The notes beneath the pieces were generated by a model. It saw nothing but the letters and a program-made list of their open reading frames with translations, did no database searches and was not told the DNA's origin. From the NCBI RefSeq assembly GCF_012843265.1, contig NZ_JABAIT010000013.1:1-64000 (forward strand): a stretch of DNA of 64,000 nucleotides. Direction: 5' to 3'. Shown here piece by piece: positions 20,105 through 28,046 of the stretch; within the stretch, counting starts at the first letter, position 1; every line of letters begins with the position of its first letter. This DNA comes from Bacillus sp. DNRA2 (GTDB taxonomy: Bacteria; Bacillota; Bacilli; Bacillales; Cytobacillaceae). A program made the translations under genes and the position numbers.

Positions 20105-20866
20105 TTGGATATAGATATCTCGATGTTAATCATACTGATAATATTTGGTTTTTTGGGTGCATTTATCGATTCAGTTGTTGGTGGAGGAGGTCTGATTACC
20201 TTACCAGCACTAATGTTTACCGGCTTAACGCCAGCCGCAGCAGTTGCCACGAACAAATTGGCTGGAACAATCGGGTCACTTACCAGCACAATTATGTTTT
20301 ATCGTTCTGGAAAGCTTGATTTAAAGGCGGTATATAAATTATTCCCTCTAGCTTTCTTTGGTTCGATGCTTGGGGCTTGGACGGTCCATTTGTTGGATCC
20401 TCTGATATTAAAACCTTTAATGCTTATTATGCTAGCGGGGGTGGCCATTTACACCGTTTTTAAAAAGGACTGGGGCAGTATCTCCACTAAAAAACAATTA
20501 TCGACACGAACCTTTATCGTATTTGTCTTGTTAATATCCATAATAGGTTTTTATGATGGGTTTATTGGACCAGGTACAGGGTCGTTTCTTATTTTCACTT
20601 TTTTAATGATTGGTCATGATTTTATCAAGGCAGCCGGCTCGGCAAAATTTTTGAATTTTGGCAGTAATATTGCAGCGTTAATCATGTTTTTATTATTAGG
20701 AAAGATAAATTTCGGATACGGTTTCGCTATGGGTATAGCTCAAATTGCTGGCTCGATATGTGGGTCAAAATTTGCTATCAGTCGTGGCAGCGGTTATGTA
20801 CGAGCTCTTTTCATCTCGGTAACGTTTTTGTTATTGGCAAAAAATGCATATGACTACTTTCTTTGA
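20105..20866 (+). CDS. TauE/SafE (TSUP) family permease
   Basis: A 253-residue membrane protein with about seven to eight helices and the duplicated TSUP signature: GFLGAFIDSVVGGGGLITLPAL near the N-terminus and GFYDGFIGPGTGSFLIF in the second half. The family exports sulfite, sulfoacetate or related organosulfur anions; the substrate cannot be told from sequence. TTG start at 20105, seven bases after AGAGGTG. Monocistronic as far as visible. Confidence 0.88.
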   Translation: MDIDISMLIILIIFGFLGAFIDSVVGGGGLITLPALMFTGLTPAAAVATNKLAGTIGSLTSTIMFYRSGKLDLKAVYKLFPLAFFGSMLGAWTVHLLDPLILKPLMLIMLAGVAIYTVFKKDWGSISTKKQLSTRTFIVFVLLISIIGFYDGFIGPGTGSFLIFTFLMIGHDFIKAAGSAKFLNFGSNIAALIMFLLLGKINFGYGFAMGIAQIAGSICGSKFAISRGSGYVRALFISVTFLLLAKNAYDYFL

Positions 20867-20951
20867 CCTTTAATTAAGTTAAAAGACTAATTTTGTTAGC
20901 CTGTGGAAAAATAATGAGAACTCTTCATTACTTTTAAAGGTCGGTGTAATA

Positions 20952-21692
20952 ATGGAAAAACAAAATATTCTTTTTAATCTTGATGATACTTTAGCGTATT
21001 GCAATCGATATTTCAATAAGGTAGTTGATGACTTTGTCAGTCAAATGACCAAATGGTTTGATGGATTAACTAGGCAGGAAATCAGGCAGAAGCAGCTTGA
21101 ATTTGATTTAGATGCTATTTCGGTGCACGGTTTACGTTCTGACCGATTCCCGGAATCTTTTGTGAAGACTTATCAATACTATTGTGACGTTAGAGGAATA
21201 GACAAGAAAAGATCTGAAATAGATTATTTACGAGAACTGGGTTTTCAGGTGTTTGCTATTCCGGTTGAGCCAGTGCCGTTTATGAATGAAACTTTGGACC
21301 AATTAAAGGATGCTGGTCACGAGTTATATTTGCACACCGGCGGTGATGAAGCCAATCAAATGCGTAAAATATCGCAGTTAGAACTAACAACCTACTTTGA
21401 AAACCGTATCTTCATTTCGGAAAATAAAGACACGACTGCATTATCTGATATTTTAAAGACAATTGATGCAAATCCGGATGTTACTTGGATGGTGGGAAAT
21501 TCTTTGCGGACCGATATCATGCCTGCTCTTAAAATGGAAATTAATGCGATTTATATCCCCGCAGAAACTGAGTGGAAATATAATGAAGTTGAAGTTAATT
21601 TGGAACCAAAAGGAGCATATTTTCAGTTAGAATCTTTACGTGAAGTCCCAGATGCAATCCAGCACTATGTTTTTGTAGATAGTTATCAATAG
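20952..21692 (+). CDS. HAD-superfamily protein with Asn in place of the nucleophilic Asp
   Basis: A 246-residue HAD-fold protein with a helical cap (residues about 15-100). Motif I reads FNLDDTL (residues 8-14). The second Asp and Thr are kept, but the first Asp, which forms the phospho-enzyme in active HAD phosphatases, is Asn9 (codon AAT, one base from GAT). Motif II (LYLHTGG) and motif IV (MVGNSLRTDIMPAL) look intact. It may therefore be a non-catalytic or binding protein, or use another chemistry. Start ATG after AAAGGTCGGTG. No operon partner; a wobble-rich terminator follows at 21763. Confidence 0.8.
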   Translation: MEKQNILFNLDDTLAYCNRYFNKVVDDFVSQMTKWFDGLTRQEIRQKQLEFDLDAISVHGLRSDRFPESFVKTYQYYCDVRGIDKKRSEIDYLRELGFQVFAIPVEPVPFMNETLDQLKDAGHELYLHTGGDEANQMRKISQLELTTYFENRIFISENKDTTALSDILKTIDANPDVTWMVGNSLRTDIMPALKMEINAIYIPAETEWKYNEVEVNLEPKGAYFQLESLREVPDAIQHYVFVDSYQ

Positions 21693-21762
21693 CATCAAGC
21701 TCTGAAAGAGTCTGTTGGTGGCCATACAATCAAAACGATAAACACGATAGAACCTTTACATT

Positions 21763-21793
21763 AAGTCGTCATTCAAATGATGGCTTATTTTTA
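21763..21793 (+). terminator. Terminator after the HAD gene
   Basis: AAGTCGTCAT (21763-21772) pairs with ATGATGGCTT (21777-21786) using two G-U pairs and is followed by ATTTTTAT. Confidence 0.65.
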
Positions 21794-21844
21794 TGGAGTT
21801 TAATGGAAACGATTCTAGGTTAACAAAAAAAATACGAGTAGACT

Positions 21845-21899
21845 GTTGAGTTCATGAATGTATTAGTGTACTATGTAGATAGTACACTAATACATTCAT
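21845..21899 (+). promoter_or_regulatory. Promoter and 20-bp palindromic operator of the YtrA-type operon
   Basis: ATGAATGTATTAGTGTACTA (21854-21873) and its perfect reverse complement (21880-21899) flank TGTAGA. A promoter fits within it: TTGAGT at 21845-21850 and TACTAT at 21869-21874 with 18-base spacing. The core AGTGTACT/AGTACACT is the kind of site bound by YtrA-subfamily GntR repressors, and such a gene is the second of the operon. Confidence 0.85.
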
Positions 21900-21914
21900 A
21901 AAGGGGAATCGTAA

Positions 21915-22694
21915 ATGAGTCCTTTTCAGGGATTGTTAATGAAAGATTTTCGGATTTCAAAGGTCCTATTTTTGACCTGGCTTATGGCGATCATTCTAAT
22001 GATGTTAATTGGCATCGCCATTTCATCTTATACAGAACAACCCGCTGGTACATATCCAGTCATTGTGTTAATAACGCTTGGCCATTTTGTGTTTGCTCCA
22101 GTGTTGATGTTCGCGCTCTTAAACATTGAAGCTAAAAATCAGCTGTGGTTGTACTCTCCACAAAATGGTGCTCAGTTGCTTTTGTCAAAGCTACTCGTTA
22201 TTGTTTTTTATCAAATAATCACCCAAATCATCCTTACTATTTTTTCCGGGTTCAGTTTGTACTGGTTTGGAAAAACGGTTTATGACCAACTTAGTTTTGT
22301 TGATTTTTCCCGGACCATTGCCGTAATGAATATCGGCTTGTTAATAATGGGAATATATTTCACTTGCTGGTTAACCTTTTATTGGACAATTTTTCATGCG
22401 TTAAAACAAAAGATTAATGGTAAACCCTTGCGTTCGGTAATTGTCTTACTAATAATGGCGGGCTATAACATTATGGAGTCTTTAATCTTGCGGATTAAGG
22501 GTTTAAAAGATGTTATTTTTCAGTATAAATTGGATGTTTTTTCGGATGCAGTTCTCCGGTTTAAGGATGAAAATTGGACCGTGATTCTAGGTGTAACAGA
22601 GGTACCAGTAGTTCCACTTGTTCATTTCATCTTATTAACCATCGTATTATTTTTCATTTCGGCAAAAGTTCTTGAACGGAAAGTCGAGGTGTAA
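21915..22694 (+). CDS. ABC-type membrane protein of the YtrA-type operon
   Basis: A 259-residue protein with about six membrane helices and no ATPase motif, beginning MSPFQGLLMKDFRISKVLFLTW. This is the style of ABC-2-like permease subunits that are encoded with YtrA regulators. It opens the operon directly behind the large palindrome, with AAGGGGAA before its ATG. Likely partner of the ATPase at 23064-23774. Such systems usually respond to cell-wall-active antibiotics or peptides; the substrate here is unknown. Confidence 0.75.
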   Translation: MSPFQGLLMKDFRISKVLFLTWLMAIILMMLIGIAISSYTEQPAGTYPVIVLITLGHFVFAPVLMFALLNIEAKNQLWLYSPQNGAQLLLSKLLVIVFYQIITQIILTIFSGFSLYWFGKTVYDQLSFVDFSRTIAVMNIGLLIMGIYFTCWLTFYWTIFHALKQKINGKPLRSVIVLLIMAGYNIMESLILRIKGLKDVIFQYKLDVFSDAVLRFKDENWTVILGVTEVPVVPLVHFILLTIVLFFISAKVLERKVEV

Positions 22695-22697
22695 GAT

Positions 22698-23063
22698 GTG
22701 GTCGAGTTTCAGTCATCTAAACCAATATACATGCAAATCGTTGATAAACTAATCATCGAGATACTACAGGAGCAGCGCAAGGTTGGAGACAAATTACCGT
22801 CAGTTCGAGAAATGGCAGTCACAATGGGGGTTAATCCCAATACAATCCAAAGAACTTATAGCGAGTTAGAAAGGATGAATATTGTGGAAACCAGAAGAGG
22901 GCAAGGAACATTTGTTAGAGAAAACATAGAAATGCTAACCCAAATAAGGGAATCAATACAAGATGAAATTATCAAATCCTTTGTTGATAAAATGGAAGAA
23001 ATCGGAATAACAAAACAACAAATGTTGGTGCTGCTCCAAAAATACATTGGGGGTGAACACTAA
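22698..23063 (+). CDS. ytrA: GntR-family repressor, YtrA subfamily
   Basis: A 121-residue protein with a GntR winged helix (residues about 5-75: PIYMQIVDKLIIEIL, KLPSVREMAVTMGVNPNTIQRTYSELERMNIVETRRGQGTFV) and only a short helical C-terminal tail of about 45 residues. That small tail defines the YtrA subfamily, which lacks the large effector domain. GTG start at 22698, six bases after GAGGTG. The stop directly abuts the next ATG. It very likely binds the 20-bp palindrome upstream of the operon and is released when the cell envelope is stressed. Confidence 0.9.
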   Translation: MVEFQSSKPIYMQIVDKLIIEILQEQRKVGDKLPSVREMAVTMGVNPNTIQRTYSELERMNIVETRRGQGTFVRENIEMLTQIRESIQDEIIKSFVDKMEEIGITKQQMLVLLQKYIGGEH

Positions 23064-23774
23064 ATGGGAATCGTGCTTCAGAATATTTATAAACATTATG
23101 GAAAGACAGAAGCGTTACGAAATATTAATCTAATGTTTGAAAAAGGAAGAATTTATGGGTTGCTTGGTCCAAATGGAAGTGGAAAATCGACGACCTTGAA
23201 ATTAATAACCGGTTTAGTTTTTCCAGATCAAGGCATAGTTTCTGTCAATGAGATACCTGTATCTAGAAAAACCTGTTTGAAAGTAGCGTATTTAACAGAA
23301 CTTGATATGTTTTATGATGCGTTTACGGTGCGTGAAACGGTTGAGTTTGTCCGTAGTCAATTTCCTAATTTTAATATGGAAAAAGCACTGTTACTCCTAA
23401 ATGAGTTAAAGCTTGATCCAACTAAAAAAGTACGTTCCTTGTCAAAGGGGAACCGTGGCAGGCTGAAGTTGGTTACGACACTTGCTCGAGATGCTGAGGT
23501 GATTTTGCTAGATGAACCGTTTTCTGGATTAGATCCGATGGTTAGGGATTCAATTGTAAAAAGTTTGCTGCAATATATTGATTTTGAGAACCAAGTCATT
23601 GTGATTGCAACACATGAGATTAATGAAATTGAGCCATTATTAGATGAAGTAATCGCCATTCATAATGGAATCATGATAGGTCATGAAAACGTTGAGGCTT
23701 TGCGAGAAAAACAAGGATTATCAGTGCTACAGTGGTTTAAGGGAATATTGATAAAAGCTGAGGAGGGACAATAA
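23064..23774 (+). CDS. ABC transporter ATP-binding protein
   Basis: A 236-residue ABC ATPase. Walker A is GPNGSGKST (about 35-43), the signature is the degenerate [11 protein letters not shown], Walker B is [13 protein letters not shown], and the switch His is in ATHEINE. Third gene of the operon, starting immediately after the ytrA stop, and its last base is shared with the next ATG. Likely pairs with the 21915 membrane protein. Confidence 0.88.
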   Translation: MGIVLQNIYKHYGKTEALRNINLMFEKGRIYGLLGPNGSGKSTTLKLITGLVFPDQGIVSVNEIPVSRKTCLKVAYLTELDMFYDAFTVRETVEFVRSQFPNFNMEKALLLLNELKLDPTKKVRSLSKGNRGRLKLVTTLARDAEVILLDEPFSGLDPMVRDSIVKSLLQYIDFENQVIVIATHEINEIEPLLDEVIAIHNGIMIGHENVEALREKQGLSVLQWFKGILIKAEEGQ

Positions 23775-24685
23775 TGGCAGCAGTTTTAACGTTAGATAAT
23801 GTGAAAAAGACGATAAGTGGTAAGGAAATTATTAAAGGCTTGAGCTTTACGGTTAATGAGGGGGAGGTATTTGGTTTTCTTGGTCCAAACGGTGCTGGGA
23901 AAACTACGACAATCCGGATGATTGTTGGCTTAATGCGTTTAAGCGAAGGGGATATCTTCGTTAACGGTAAAAGTATAAAGAAGGATTTTGAAGGTGCTGT
24001 AAAACAAATTGGAGCCATTGTTGAGAACCCAGAAATGTATAAATTTTTAACTGGTTATCAAAATTTGCTTCAGTATGCGCGAATGCATAAGGGAATCTCG
24101 AAGAAAAAAATCAATGATGTCGTAAAGCTAGTTGGTCTTGAGGCGAGAATTCATGATAAAGTTAAAACTTATTCACTCGGAATGAGACAGCGACTTGGTC
24201 TTGCTCAATGCTTATTGCATGACCCAAAATTACTAATCTTGGATGAACCGACTAATGGCTTGGACCCAGCTGGTATTAAAGAGATACGTGATCACCTGAG
24301 GATGCTGGCCCGTGAAAAAGGTATGAGCGTCATCGTGTCAAGTCATCTTCTCTCAGAAATGGAATTAATGTGTGATCGGATTGCGATTATTCAAAGTGGA
24401 GAGTTAATTGATATTCAACAAGTCAATGACTTTGTCCAACAAGAAAACACAGACTATGAATTTGAAACTGGTCCGCTTAAATGTGCGTCTAGTTGGCTTG
24501 TGGATAACTGGAAAGCAAAAATCACCAATAGGGGCTTTGTTGTGCAAGCCAAAAGAGACGATATTCCAGCTATTTTAAGAGAATTGGTCAACAAGGATGT
24601 TGATGTGTATTCTGTTGAAGCGCTTTCGAAATCTTTGGAAGACCGTTTCTTGGAAATCACAAATAGACTGGGGGATGAAAAATGA
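23774..24685 (+). CDS. ABC transporter ATP-binding protein (BcrA-like)
   Basis: A 303-residue ABC ATPase of the bacitracin/lantibiotic-immunity type. Walker A is GPNGAGKTT, signature YSLGMRQRLGLAQ, Walker B LLILDEPTNGLDP, switch His in SSHLLSEME. A C-terminal extension of about 80 residues follows, as is usual for BcrA. It overlaps its neighbours on both sides by one to four bases, so translation is coupled. Forms a natural pair with the ABC-2 permease at 24682-25641. Confidence 0.9.
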   Translation: MAAVLTLDNVKKTISGKEIIKGLSFTVNEGEVFGFLGPNGAGKTTTIRMIVGLMRLSEGDIFVNGKSIKKDFEGAVKQIGAIVENPEMYKFLTGYQNLLQYARMHKGISKKKINDVVKLVGLEARIHDKVKTYSLGMRQRLGLAQCLLHDPKLLILDEPTNGLDPAGIKEIRDHLRMLAREKGMSVIVSSHLLSEMELMCDRIAIIQSGELIDIQQVNDFVQQENTDYEFETGPLKCASSWLVDNWKAKITNRGFVVQAKRDDIPAILRELVNKDVDVYSVEALSKSLEDRFLEITNRLGDEK

Positions 24686-25641
24686 TGGGACAATTAATCA
24701 TAAATGAATGGGCGAAATTATTCAGGAGAACAGGAACACTTGTAATGATTGGCCTAGTGGTTTTATTAGTGTTTGGTGTTGCAGGTGTTTTTAAATATGA
24801 TGAAATTAAAAACCCTCCCCAAGAAAATCCGCAGTGGAAACAGGCGCTTGAGCAGCAAATCAAAGATGATACAGTTGCGCTTGAAGGAGTAGGTAAGAAA
24901 AATGCCAATATGAAAATGTATCTTGAACGTACCATTGCGATTAATCAATACAAGGTTGAACACAATATTGCACCTGATTCAAATAAGAATGTATGGCTAT
25001 TTGTACGTGACGCAGAACAAATTCTTAGTTTTGTCGGGATTTTCGTAATAGTTGTTGCGGCGGGGATGGTTTCATCAGAATTTTCATGGGGCACGGTGAA
25101 GCTTCTGTTAATTCGCCCAATTAGTCGTATGAAAATTTTATTATCTAAGTATTTGACGGTAATATTATTCGGGCTGATGTTGTTGGCGTGTCTTTTTATT
25201 CTTTCGTGGATAGCAGGGGTAATTTTCTTTGGATTACCAGAAGGTACGACTTCACATCTAGCTTATGTCGGTGGGGAAGTTGTTGAGCGGAATATTGTTG
25301 TACAGCTCATCGTGGAATATTTGTTAAGTTCGATCGATTTGTTGATGTTAGCAACGATGGCGTTCATGATTTCTGCTGTATTTCGAAACAGTAATTTAGC
25401 GATTGGTCTTGCTCTGTTCTTAATGTTTATGGGCCAGACAGCAACAATGCTGCTTGCAGCAAAATTTGAATGGGCTAAGTACATTTTATTCGCCAACACA
25501 AATTTAACGGTATATTTTGATGGGGTACCACCTGTTGAATCGATGACACTGACCTTTTCAATTGTTATGCTTATCGTGTATTTCCTCGCGTTCCATATGC
25601 TCTCGTTTACTGTGTTCGCTAAGCGGGATGTCGCTTCTTAG
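24682..25641 (+). CDS. ABC-2 type permease (BcrB-like)
   Basis: A 319-residue permease with an N-terminal helix, an extracytoplasmic charged domain (residues about 40-110) and five further helices, including SSEFSWGTVKLLLIRPISRMKILLSKY, a typical ABC-2 motif. It ends the five-gene operon and is followed by a terminator. With the 23774 ATPase it probably exports or displaces a peptide or wall-active compound. No substrate can be named. Confidence 0.88.
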   Translation: MMGQLIINEWAKLFRRTGTLVMIGLVVLLVFGVAGVFKYDEIKNPPQENPQWKQALEQQIKDDTVALEGVGKKNANMKMYLERTIAINQYKVEHNIAPDSNKNVWLFVRDAEQILSFVGIFVIVVAAGMVSSEFSWGTVKLLLIRPISRMKILLSKYLTVILFGLMLLACLFILSWIAGVIFFGLPEGTTSHLAYVGGEVVERNIVVQLIVEYLLSSIDLLMLATMAFMISAVFRNSNLAIGLALFLMFMGQTATMLLAAKFEWAKYILFANTNLTVYFDGVPPVESMTLTFSIVMLIVYFLAFHMLSFTVFAKRDVAS

Positions 25642-25661
25642 TTTAAAATATGGATAATAGA

Positions 25662-25697
25662 AATCGGGTGCTCATTAGATGAAACTCGATTTTTTTT
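25662..25697 (+). terminator. Terminator of the YtrA-type operon
   Basis: AATCGGGT (25662-25669) pairs with ACTCGATT (25684-25691) and is followed by a T8 tract. Confidence 0.85.
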
Positions 25698-25780
25698 AGT
25701 AGATTGAAAATTATGTAACTTTAGAGTTTATTCTTAAAAAACGATTTATAATAAAATGAGTAGTAAAGGAGATGGTACAT

Positions 25781-26440
25781 ATGAAAAAAGTAAAAGTACT
25801 AAGAAATATTCAAGATTGTGGAATAGTGGCGATTATCCGTACTGAATCAAAGGAAGAAGCCGTTAAGATATTTGATGCATTGGTATCTGGGGGTATAACA
25901 AGCGTTGAGATATCGTATACGACTCCTGGTGCCAATGAAGCGATACAGGAACTTGCTGCTCGATATTGCCACTCCACTGAGGTGGTGGTTGGGGCTGGAA
26001 CCATTTTAGATGCAGAAACAGCAAGAATCGCTATTTTAGCCGGGGCCCAGTTTATCGTCAGTCCTAGCTTTGATGCCCAGACTGCCAAACTGTGTAATTT
26101 ATACCAAGTCCCATATTTACCAGGTTGCATGACGGTAACAGAAATGAAGACGGCGCTAGAATATGGCGTAGATATTATAAAATTATTTCCTGGCCATTCA
26201 TTTGGACCGGAATTCGTAAGGGCAGTTAAGGCACCGCTTCCACAGGTTAATATTATGCCAACCGGTGGAGTGAGACTGAATAATATTGATGATTGGTTCA
26301 AAAGTGGTTCTGTTGCAGTTGGGATTGGTGACAGCTTAACTGCATCAGCAAAACACGGAAATTATGATCAAATTAGTCAAATAGCTAGTCAATATTTATT
26401 AAAAGTTCAAGATGCTAAAAGAGAAATGGTAAATGGGTAA
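25781..26440 (+). CDS. eda: KDPG/KHG aldolase
   Basis: A 219-residue class I aldolase that cleaves 2-keto-3-deoxy-6-phosphogluconate (or 4-hydroxy-2-oxoglutarate) to pyruvate plus an aldehyde. Seen: catalytic Glu in SVEISYTTPGA, the VVGAGTILDAE segment, the Schiff-base Lys in DIIKLFPGHSFGPEFV, and the phosphate-binding MPTGGVRLNN. Start ATG 25781, nine bases after AAAGGAG; an ATG at 25772 sits inside that ribosome site. There is no edd, kdgK or sugar-acid gene beside it, which is unusual, because eda normally sits in a uronate or gluconate operon. Confidence 0.9.
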   Translation: MKKVKVLRNIQDCGIVAIIRTESKEEAVKIFDALVSGGITSVEISYTTPGANEAIQELAARYCHSTEVVVGAGTILDAETARIAILAGAQFIVSPSFDAQTAKLCNLYQVPYLPGCMTVTEMKTALEYGVDIIKLFPGHSFGPEFVRAVKAPLPQVNIMPTGGVRLNNIDDWFKSGSVAVGIGDSLTASAKHGNYDQISQIASQYLLKVQDAKREMVNG

Positions 26441-26449
26441 TGAATATGG

Positions 26450-26482
26450 GTGCCGTCCTTTCAATGAAGGATGGCACTTTTT
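26450..26482. terminator. Terminator between eda and the convergent membrane-protein gene
   Basis: GTGCC-G-TCCTTTC pairs with GAAGGA-T-GGCAC, followed by T5. Confidence 0.85.
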
Positions 26483-26484
26483 AA

Positions 26485-26985
26485 TTAATTGTGGTTTTTC
26501 TGATTGTATGAGATCGCAAATTGATAAAATAGGTATGTGATTGACAGCACAATTAAATAAATGGGTATGGAAAAAATCAACTTCCAGCCATTATATTGAT
26601 AAACATGTAGTTTTACTAAACAGAATTCAAACATAGCCGCAAAAACAGACCAAGTAATGAAGTATAAAATTAGTTTTATTTTTTCGAAATGGAACCAATC
26701 AAAAACATAAACAAACAAATATCCAAATGCTGGATATCCAGCATATAAAAGTATATCAAATAGCTCTAATTTCTTTGAATCAGTTATATCGTAATAATTA
26801 TGTGGGGCTGCTCCAATCGTGTGATCAATAATTTGTGGAAAAGAGATGCTCAATAGGACAATGAGAGGTGTTATCTCTTTTGGAAGTCTTTTTGGGAGAA
26901 AACGAAACAACAAAATATTAAATATAATAATCAATATAACAGTCCACTCATTTTCATCGAACTTTGTTGGAAAGTAAAGTAACAT
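26485..26985 (-). CDS. CBO0543-like integral membrane protein
   Basis: About 166 residues with five predicted helices. It starts MLLYFPTKFDENEWTVILI and ends in an Asn/Lys/His-rich tail. It resembles the small CBO0543-type membrane proteins of Bacillus and Clostridium, whose role is unknown. A longer frame to 27060 exists, but GAGGTAA just before 26985 and the upstream gene's stop at 26991 fix this start. It is the second gene of a two-gene unit with 26991-27452. Confidence 0.65.
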   Translation of the reverse strand: MLLYFPTKFDENEWTVILIIIFNILLFRFLPKRLPKEITPLIVLLSISFPQIIDHTIGAAPHNYYDITDSKKLELFDILLYAGYPAFGYLFVYVFDWFHFEKIKLILYFITWSVFAAMFEFCLVKLHVYQYNGWKLIFSIPIYLIVLSITYLFYQFAISYNQKNHN

Positions 26986-26990
26986 GATTT

Positions 26991-27452
26991 TTACCTCAAC
27001 AGCAATTTTTTTCGATACCAAATCCATGCGAATAATGTAATCAATAACGTTATGATCCATTCCGTTAAAACGTCATAGAGGTAATAATTTCTGCTAACCA
27101 TGATCCTTAGATGGATACATATACTTTCTGAGATGGTGAGAGTTAAGATATTGATGAATAATAACATTATCTTTAAAAAAAGTGATTGTAGCCGTACGTA
27201 AATATCGAAAAAGATGATAATAATCAAAGGATATAAAATGGTTCTATTTAGAAAGTGCATACTAAACTTGAAAGGATCTTTTGGAATTTCTAGAACCTGC
27301 AAATTGGTGGTAAGAATGGATGATGTTGAATGTGTAATGATCCAAACAGTCATCCAAATGAAAAATATTTCAAAGAGATGAAGCTTTTTTTTATAGCTAC
27401 AAAAGATAATCATTAATAGCACTAATAGATAAGCATATATAGCTAAAACCAC
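26991..27452 (-). CDS. Small integral membrane protein
   Basis: A 153-residue hydrophobic protein with about five helices and a positively charged end (WYRKKLLLR). It is followed five bases later by the related-sized membrane protein at 26485-26985, so the two are probably co-translated and may act as a pair. I recognise no function; the adjacent gene's CBO0543-like character suggests the same broad group. Confidence 0.65.
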   Translation of the reverse strand: MVLAIYAYLLVLLMIIFCSYKKKLHLFEIFFIWMTVWIITHSTSSILTTNLQVLEIPKDPFKFSMHFLNRTILYPLIIIIFFDIYVRLQSLFLKIMLLFINILTLTISESICIHLRIMVSRNYYLYDVLTEWIITLLITLFAWIWYRKKLLLR

Positions 27453-27573
27453 AAGTAATTCTCCTAATTAATTTAAGATTCCTTCTAAAGTCCCGTCTAA
27501 GATATTCTTTGATAAGTATGAGGCTAATATGCATCACAAATTGCATTTTTAAACAGTTTTATCCAAATTATGG

Positions 27574-27625
27574 TTGACAGAAAGAGATTACATTTGTAAT
27601 ATATATTCAAGATTACGAATGTAAT
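27574..27625 (+). promoter_or_regulatory. BlaI-type promoter with two operators
   Basis: A near-perfect sigma-A promoter: TTGACA at 27574-27579 and TAATAT at 27597-27602, spacing 17. Two operator dyads lie on it, ATTAC-ATTT-GTAAT at 27587-27600 overlapping the -10, and ATTAC-GAAT-GTAAT at 27612-27625 just downstream. Their ACATTTGT-like core fits BlaI/MecI sites, so the pair below is most likely autoregulated. Confidence 0.88.
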
Positions 27626-27644
27626 ATCGGAGGTATCAACTAAA

Positions 27645-28046
27645 ATGTCGCAAATTCTGCCAAAAATTTCAGATGCAGAAATGGAAATCATGAAGCTACT
27701 TTGGGCTAATGCACCACAGACAGCTAATGAAGTTATCGAAAAACTTGAACCAATGATGGATTGGAAACCTAAAACTGTTCGTACACTTATCAATCGATTG
27801 GTACAGAAGGGAGCAATTTCTTATCATCAAGAGAAAGGCAGTATGTATGCTTATTATCCGTTGGTTACTCAGGACAGCTATCTGCAAATAGAAACAAAAT
27901 CTTTGTTAACACGATTCTATGGTGCTGCATTAAAACCGTTACTTGTAAATTTTTTAAAGGAAGAAAAATTATCTAAAGAAGACATTAATGAACTGAAACG
28001 CATCCTTGATGAAAAGTCAGAAGAGATTCAGAGGAAGGAAAGCTAA
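27645..28046 (+). CDS. BlaI/MecI-family repressor
   Basis: A 133-residue winged-helix repressor. The N-terminus ISDAEMEIMKLLWANAPQTANEVIEKL and the recognition region WKPKTVRTLINRLVQKGAISYHQEKGSMYAYYPLV are typical. The C-terminal helices form the dimer and contain the region that is cleaved when the partner receptor is triggered. It starts after CGGAGG and overlaps the next gene by one base (TAATG). Two dyads on its promoter support autoregulation. No beta-lactamase gene is nearby, so the regulon must be elsewhere or different. Confidence 0.92.
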   Translation: MSQILPKISDAEMEIMKLLWANAPQTANEVIEKLEPMMDWKPKTVRTLINRLVQKGAISYHQEKGSMYAYYPLVTQDSYLQIETKSLLTRFYGAALKPLLVNFLKEEKLSKEDINELKRILDEKSEEIQRKES

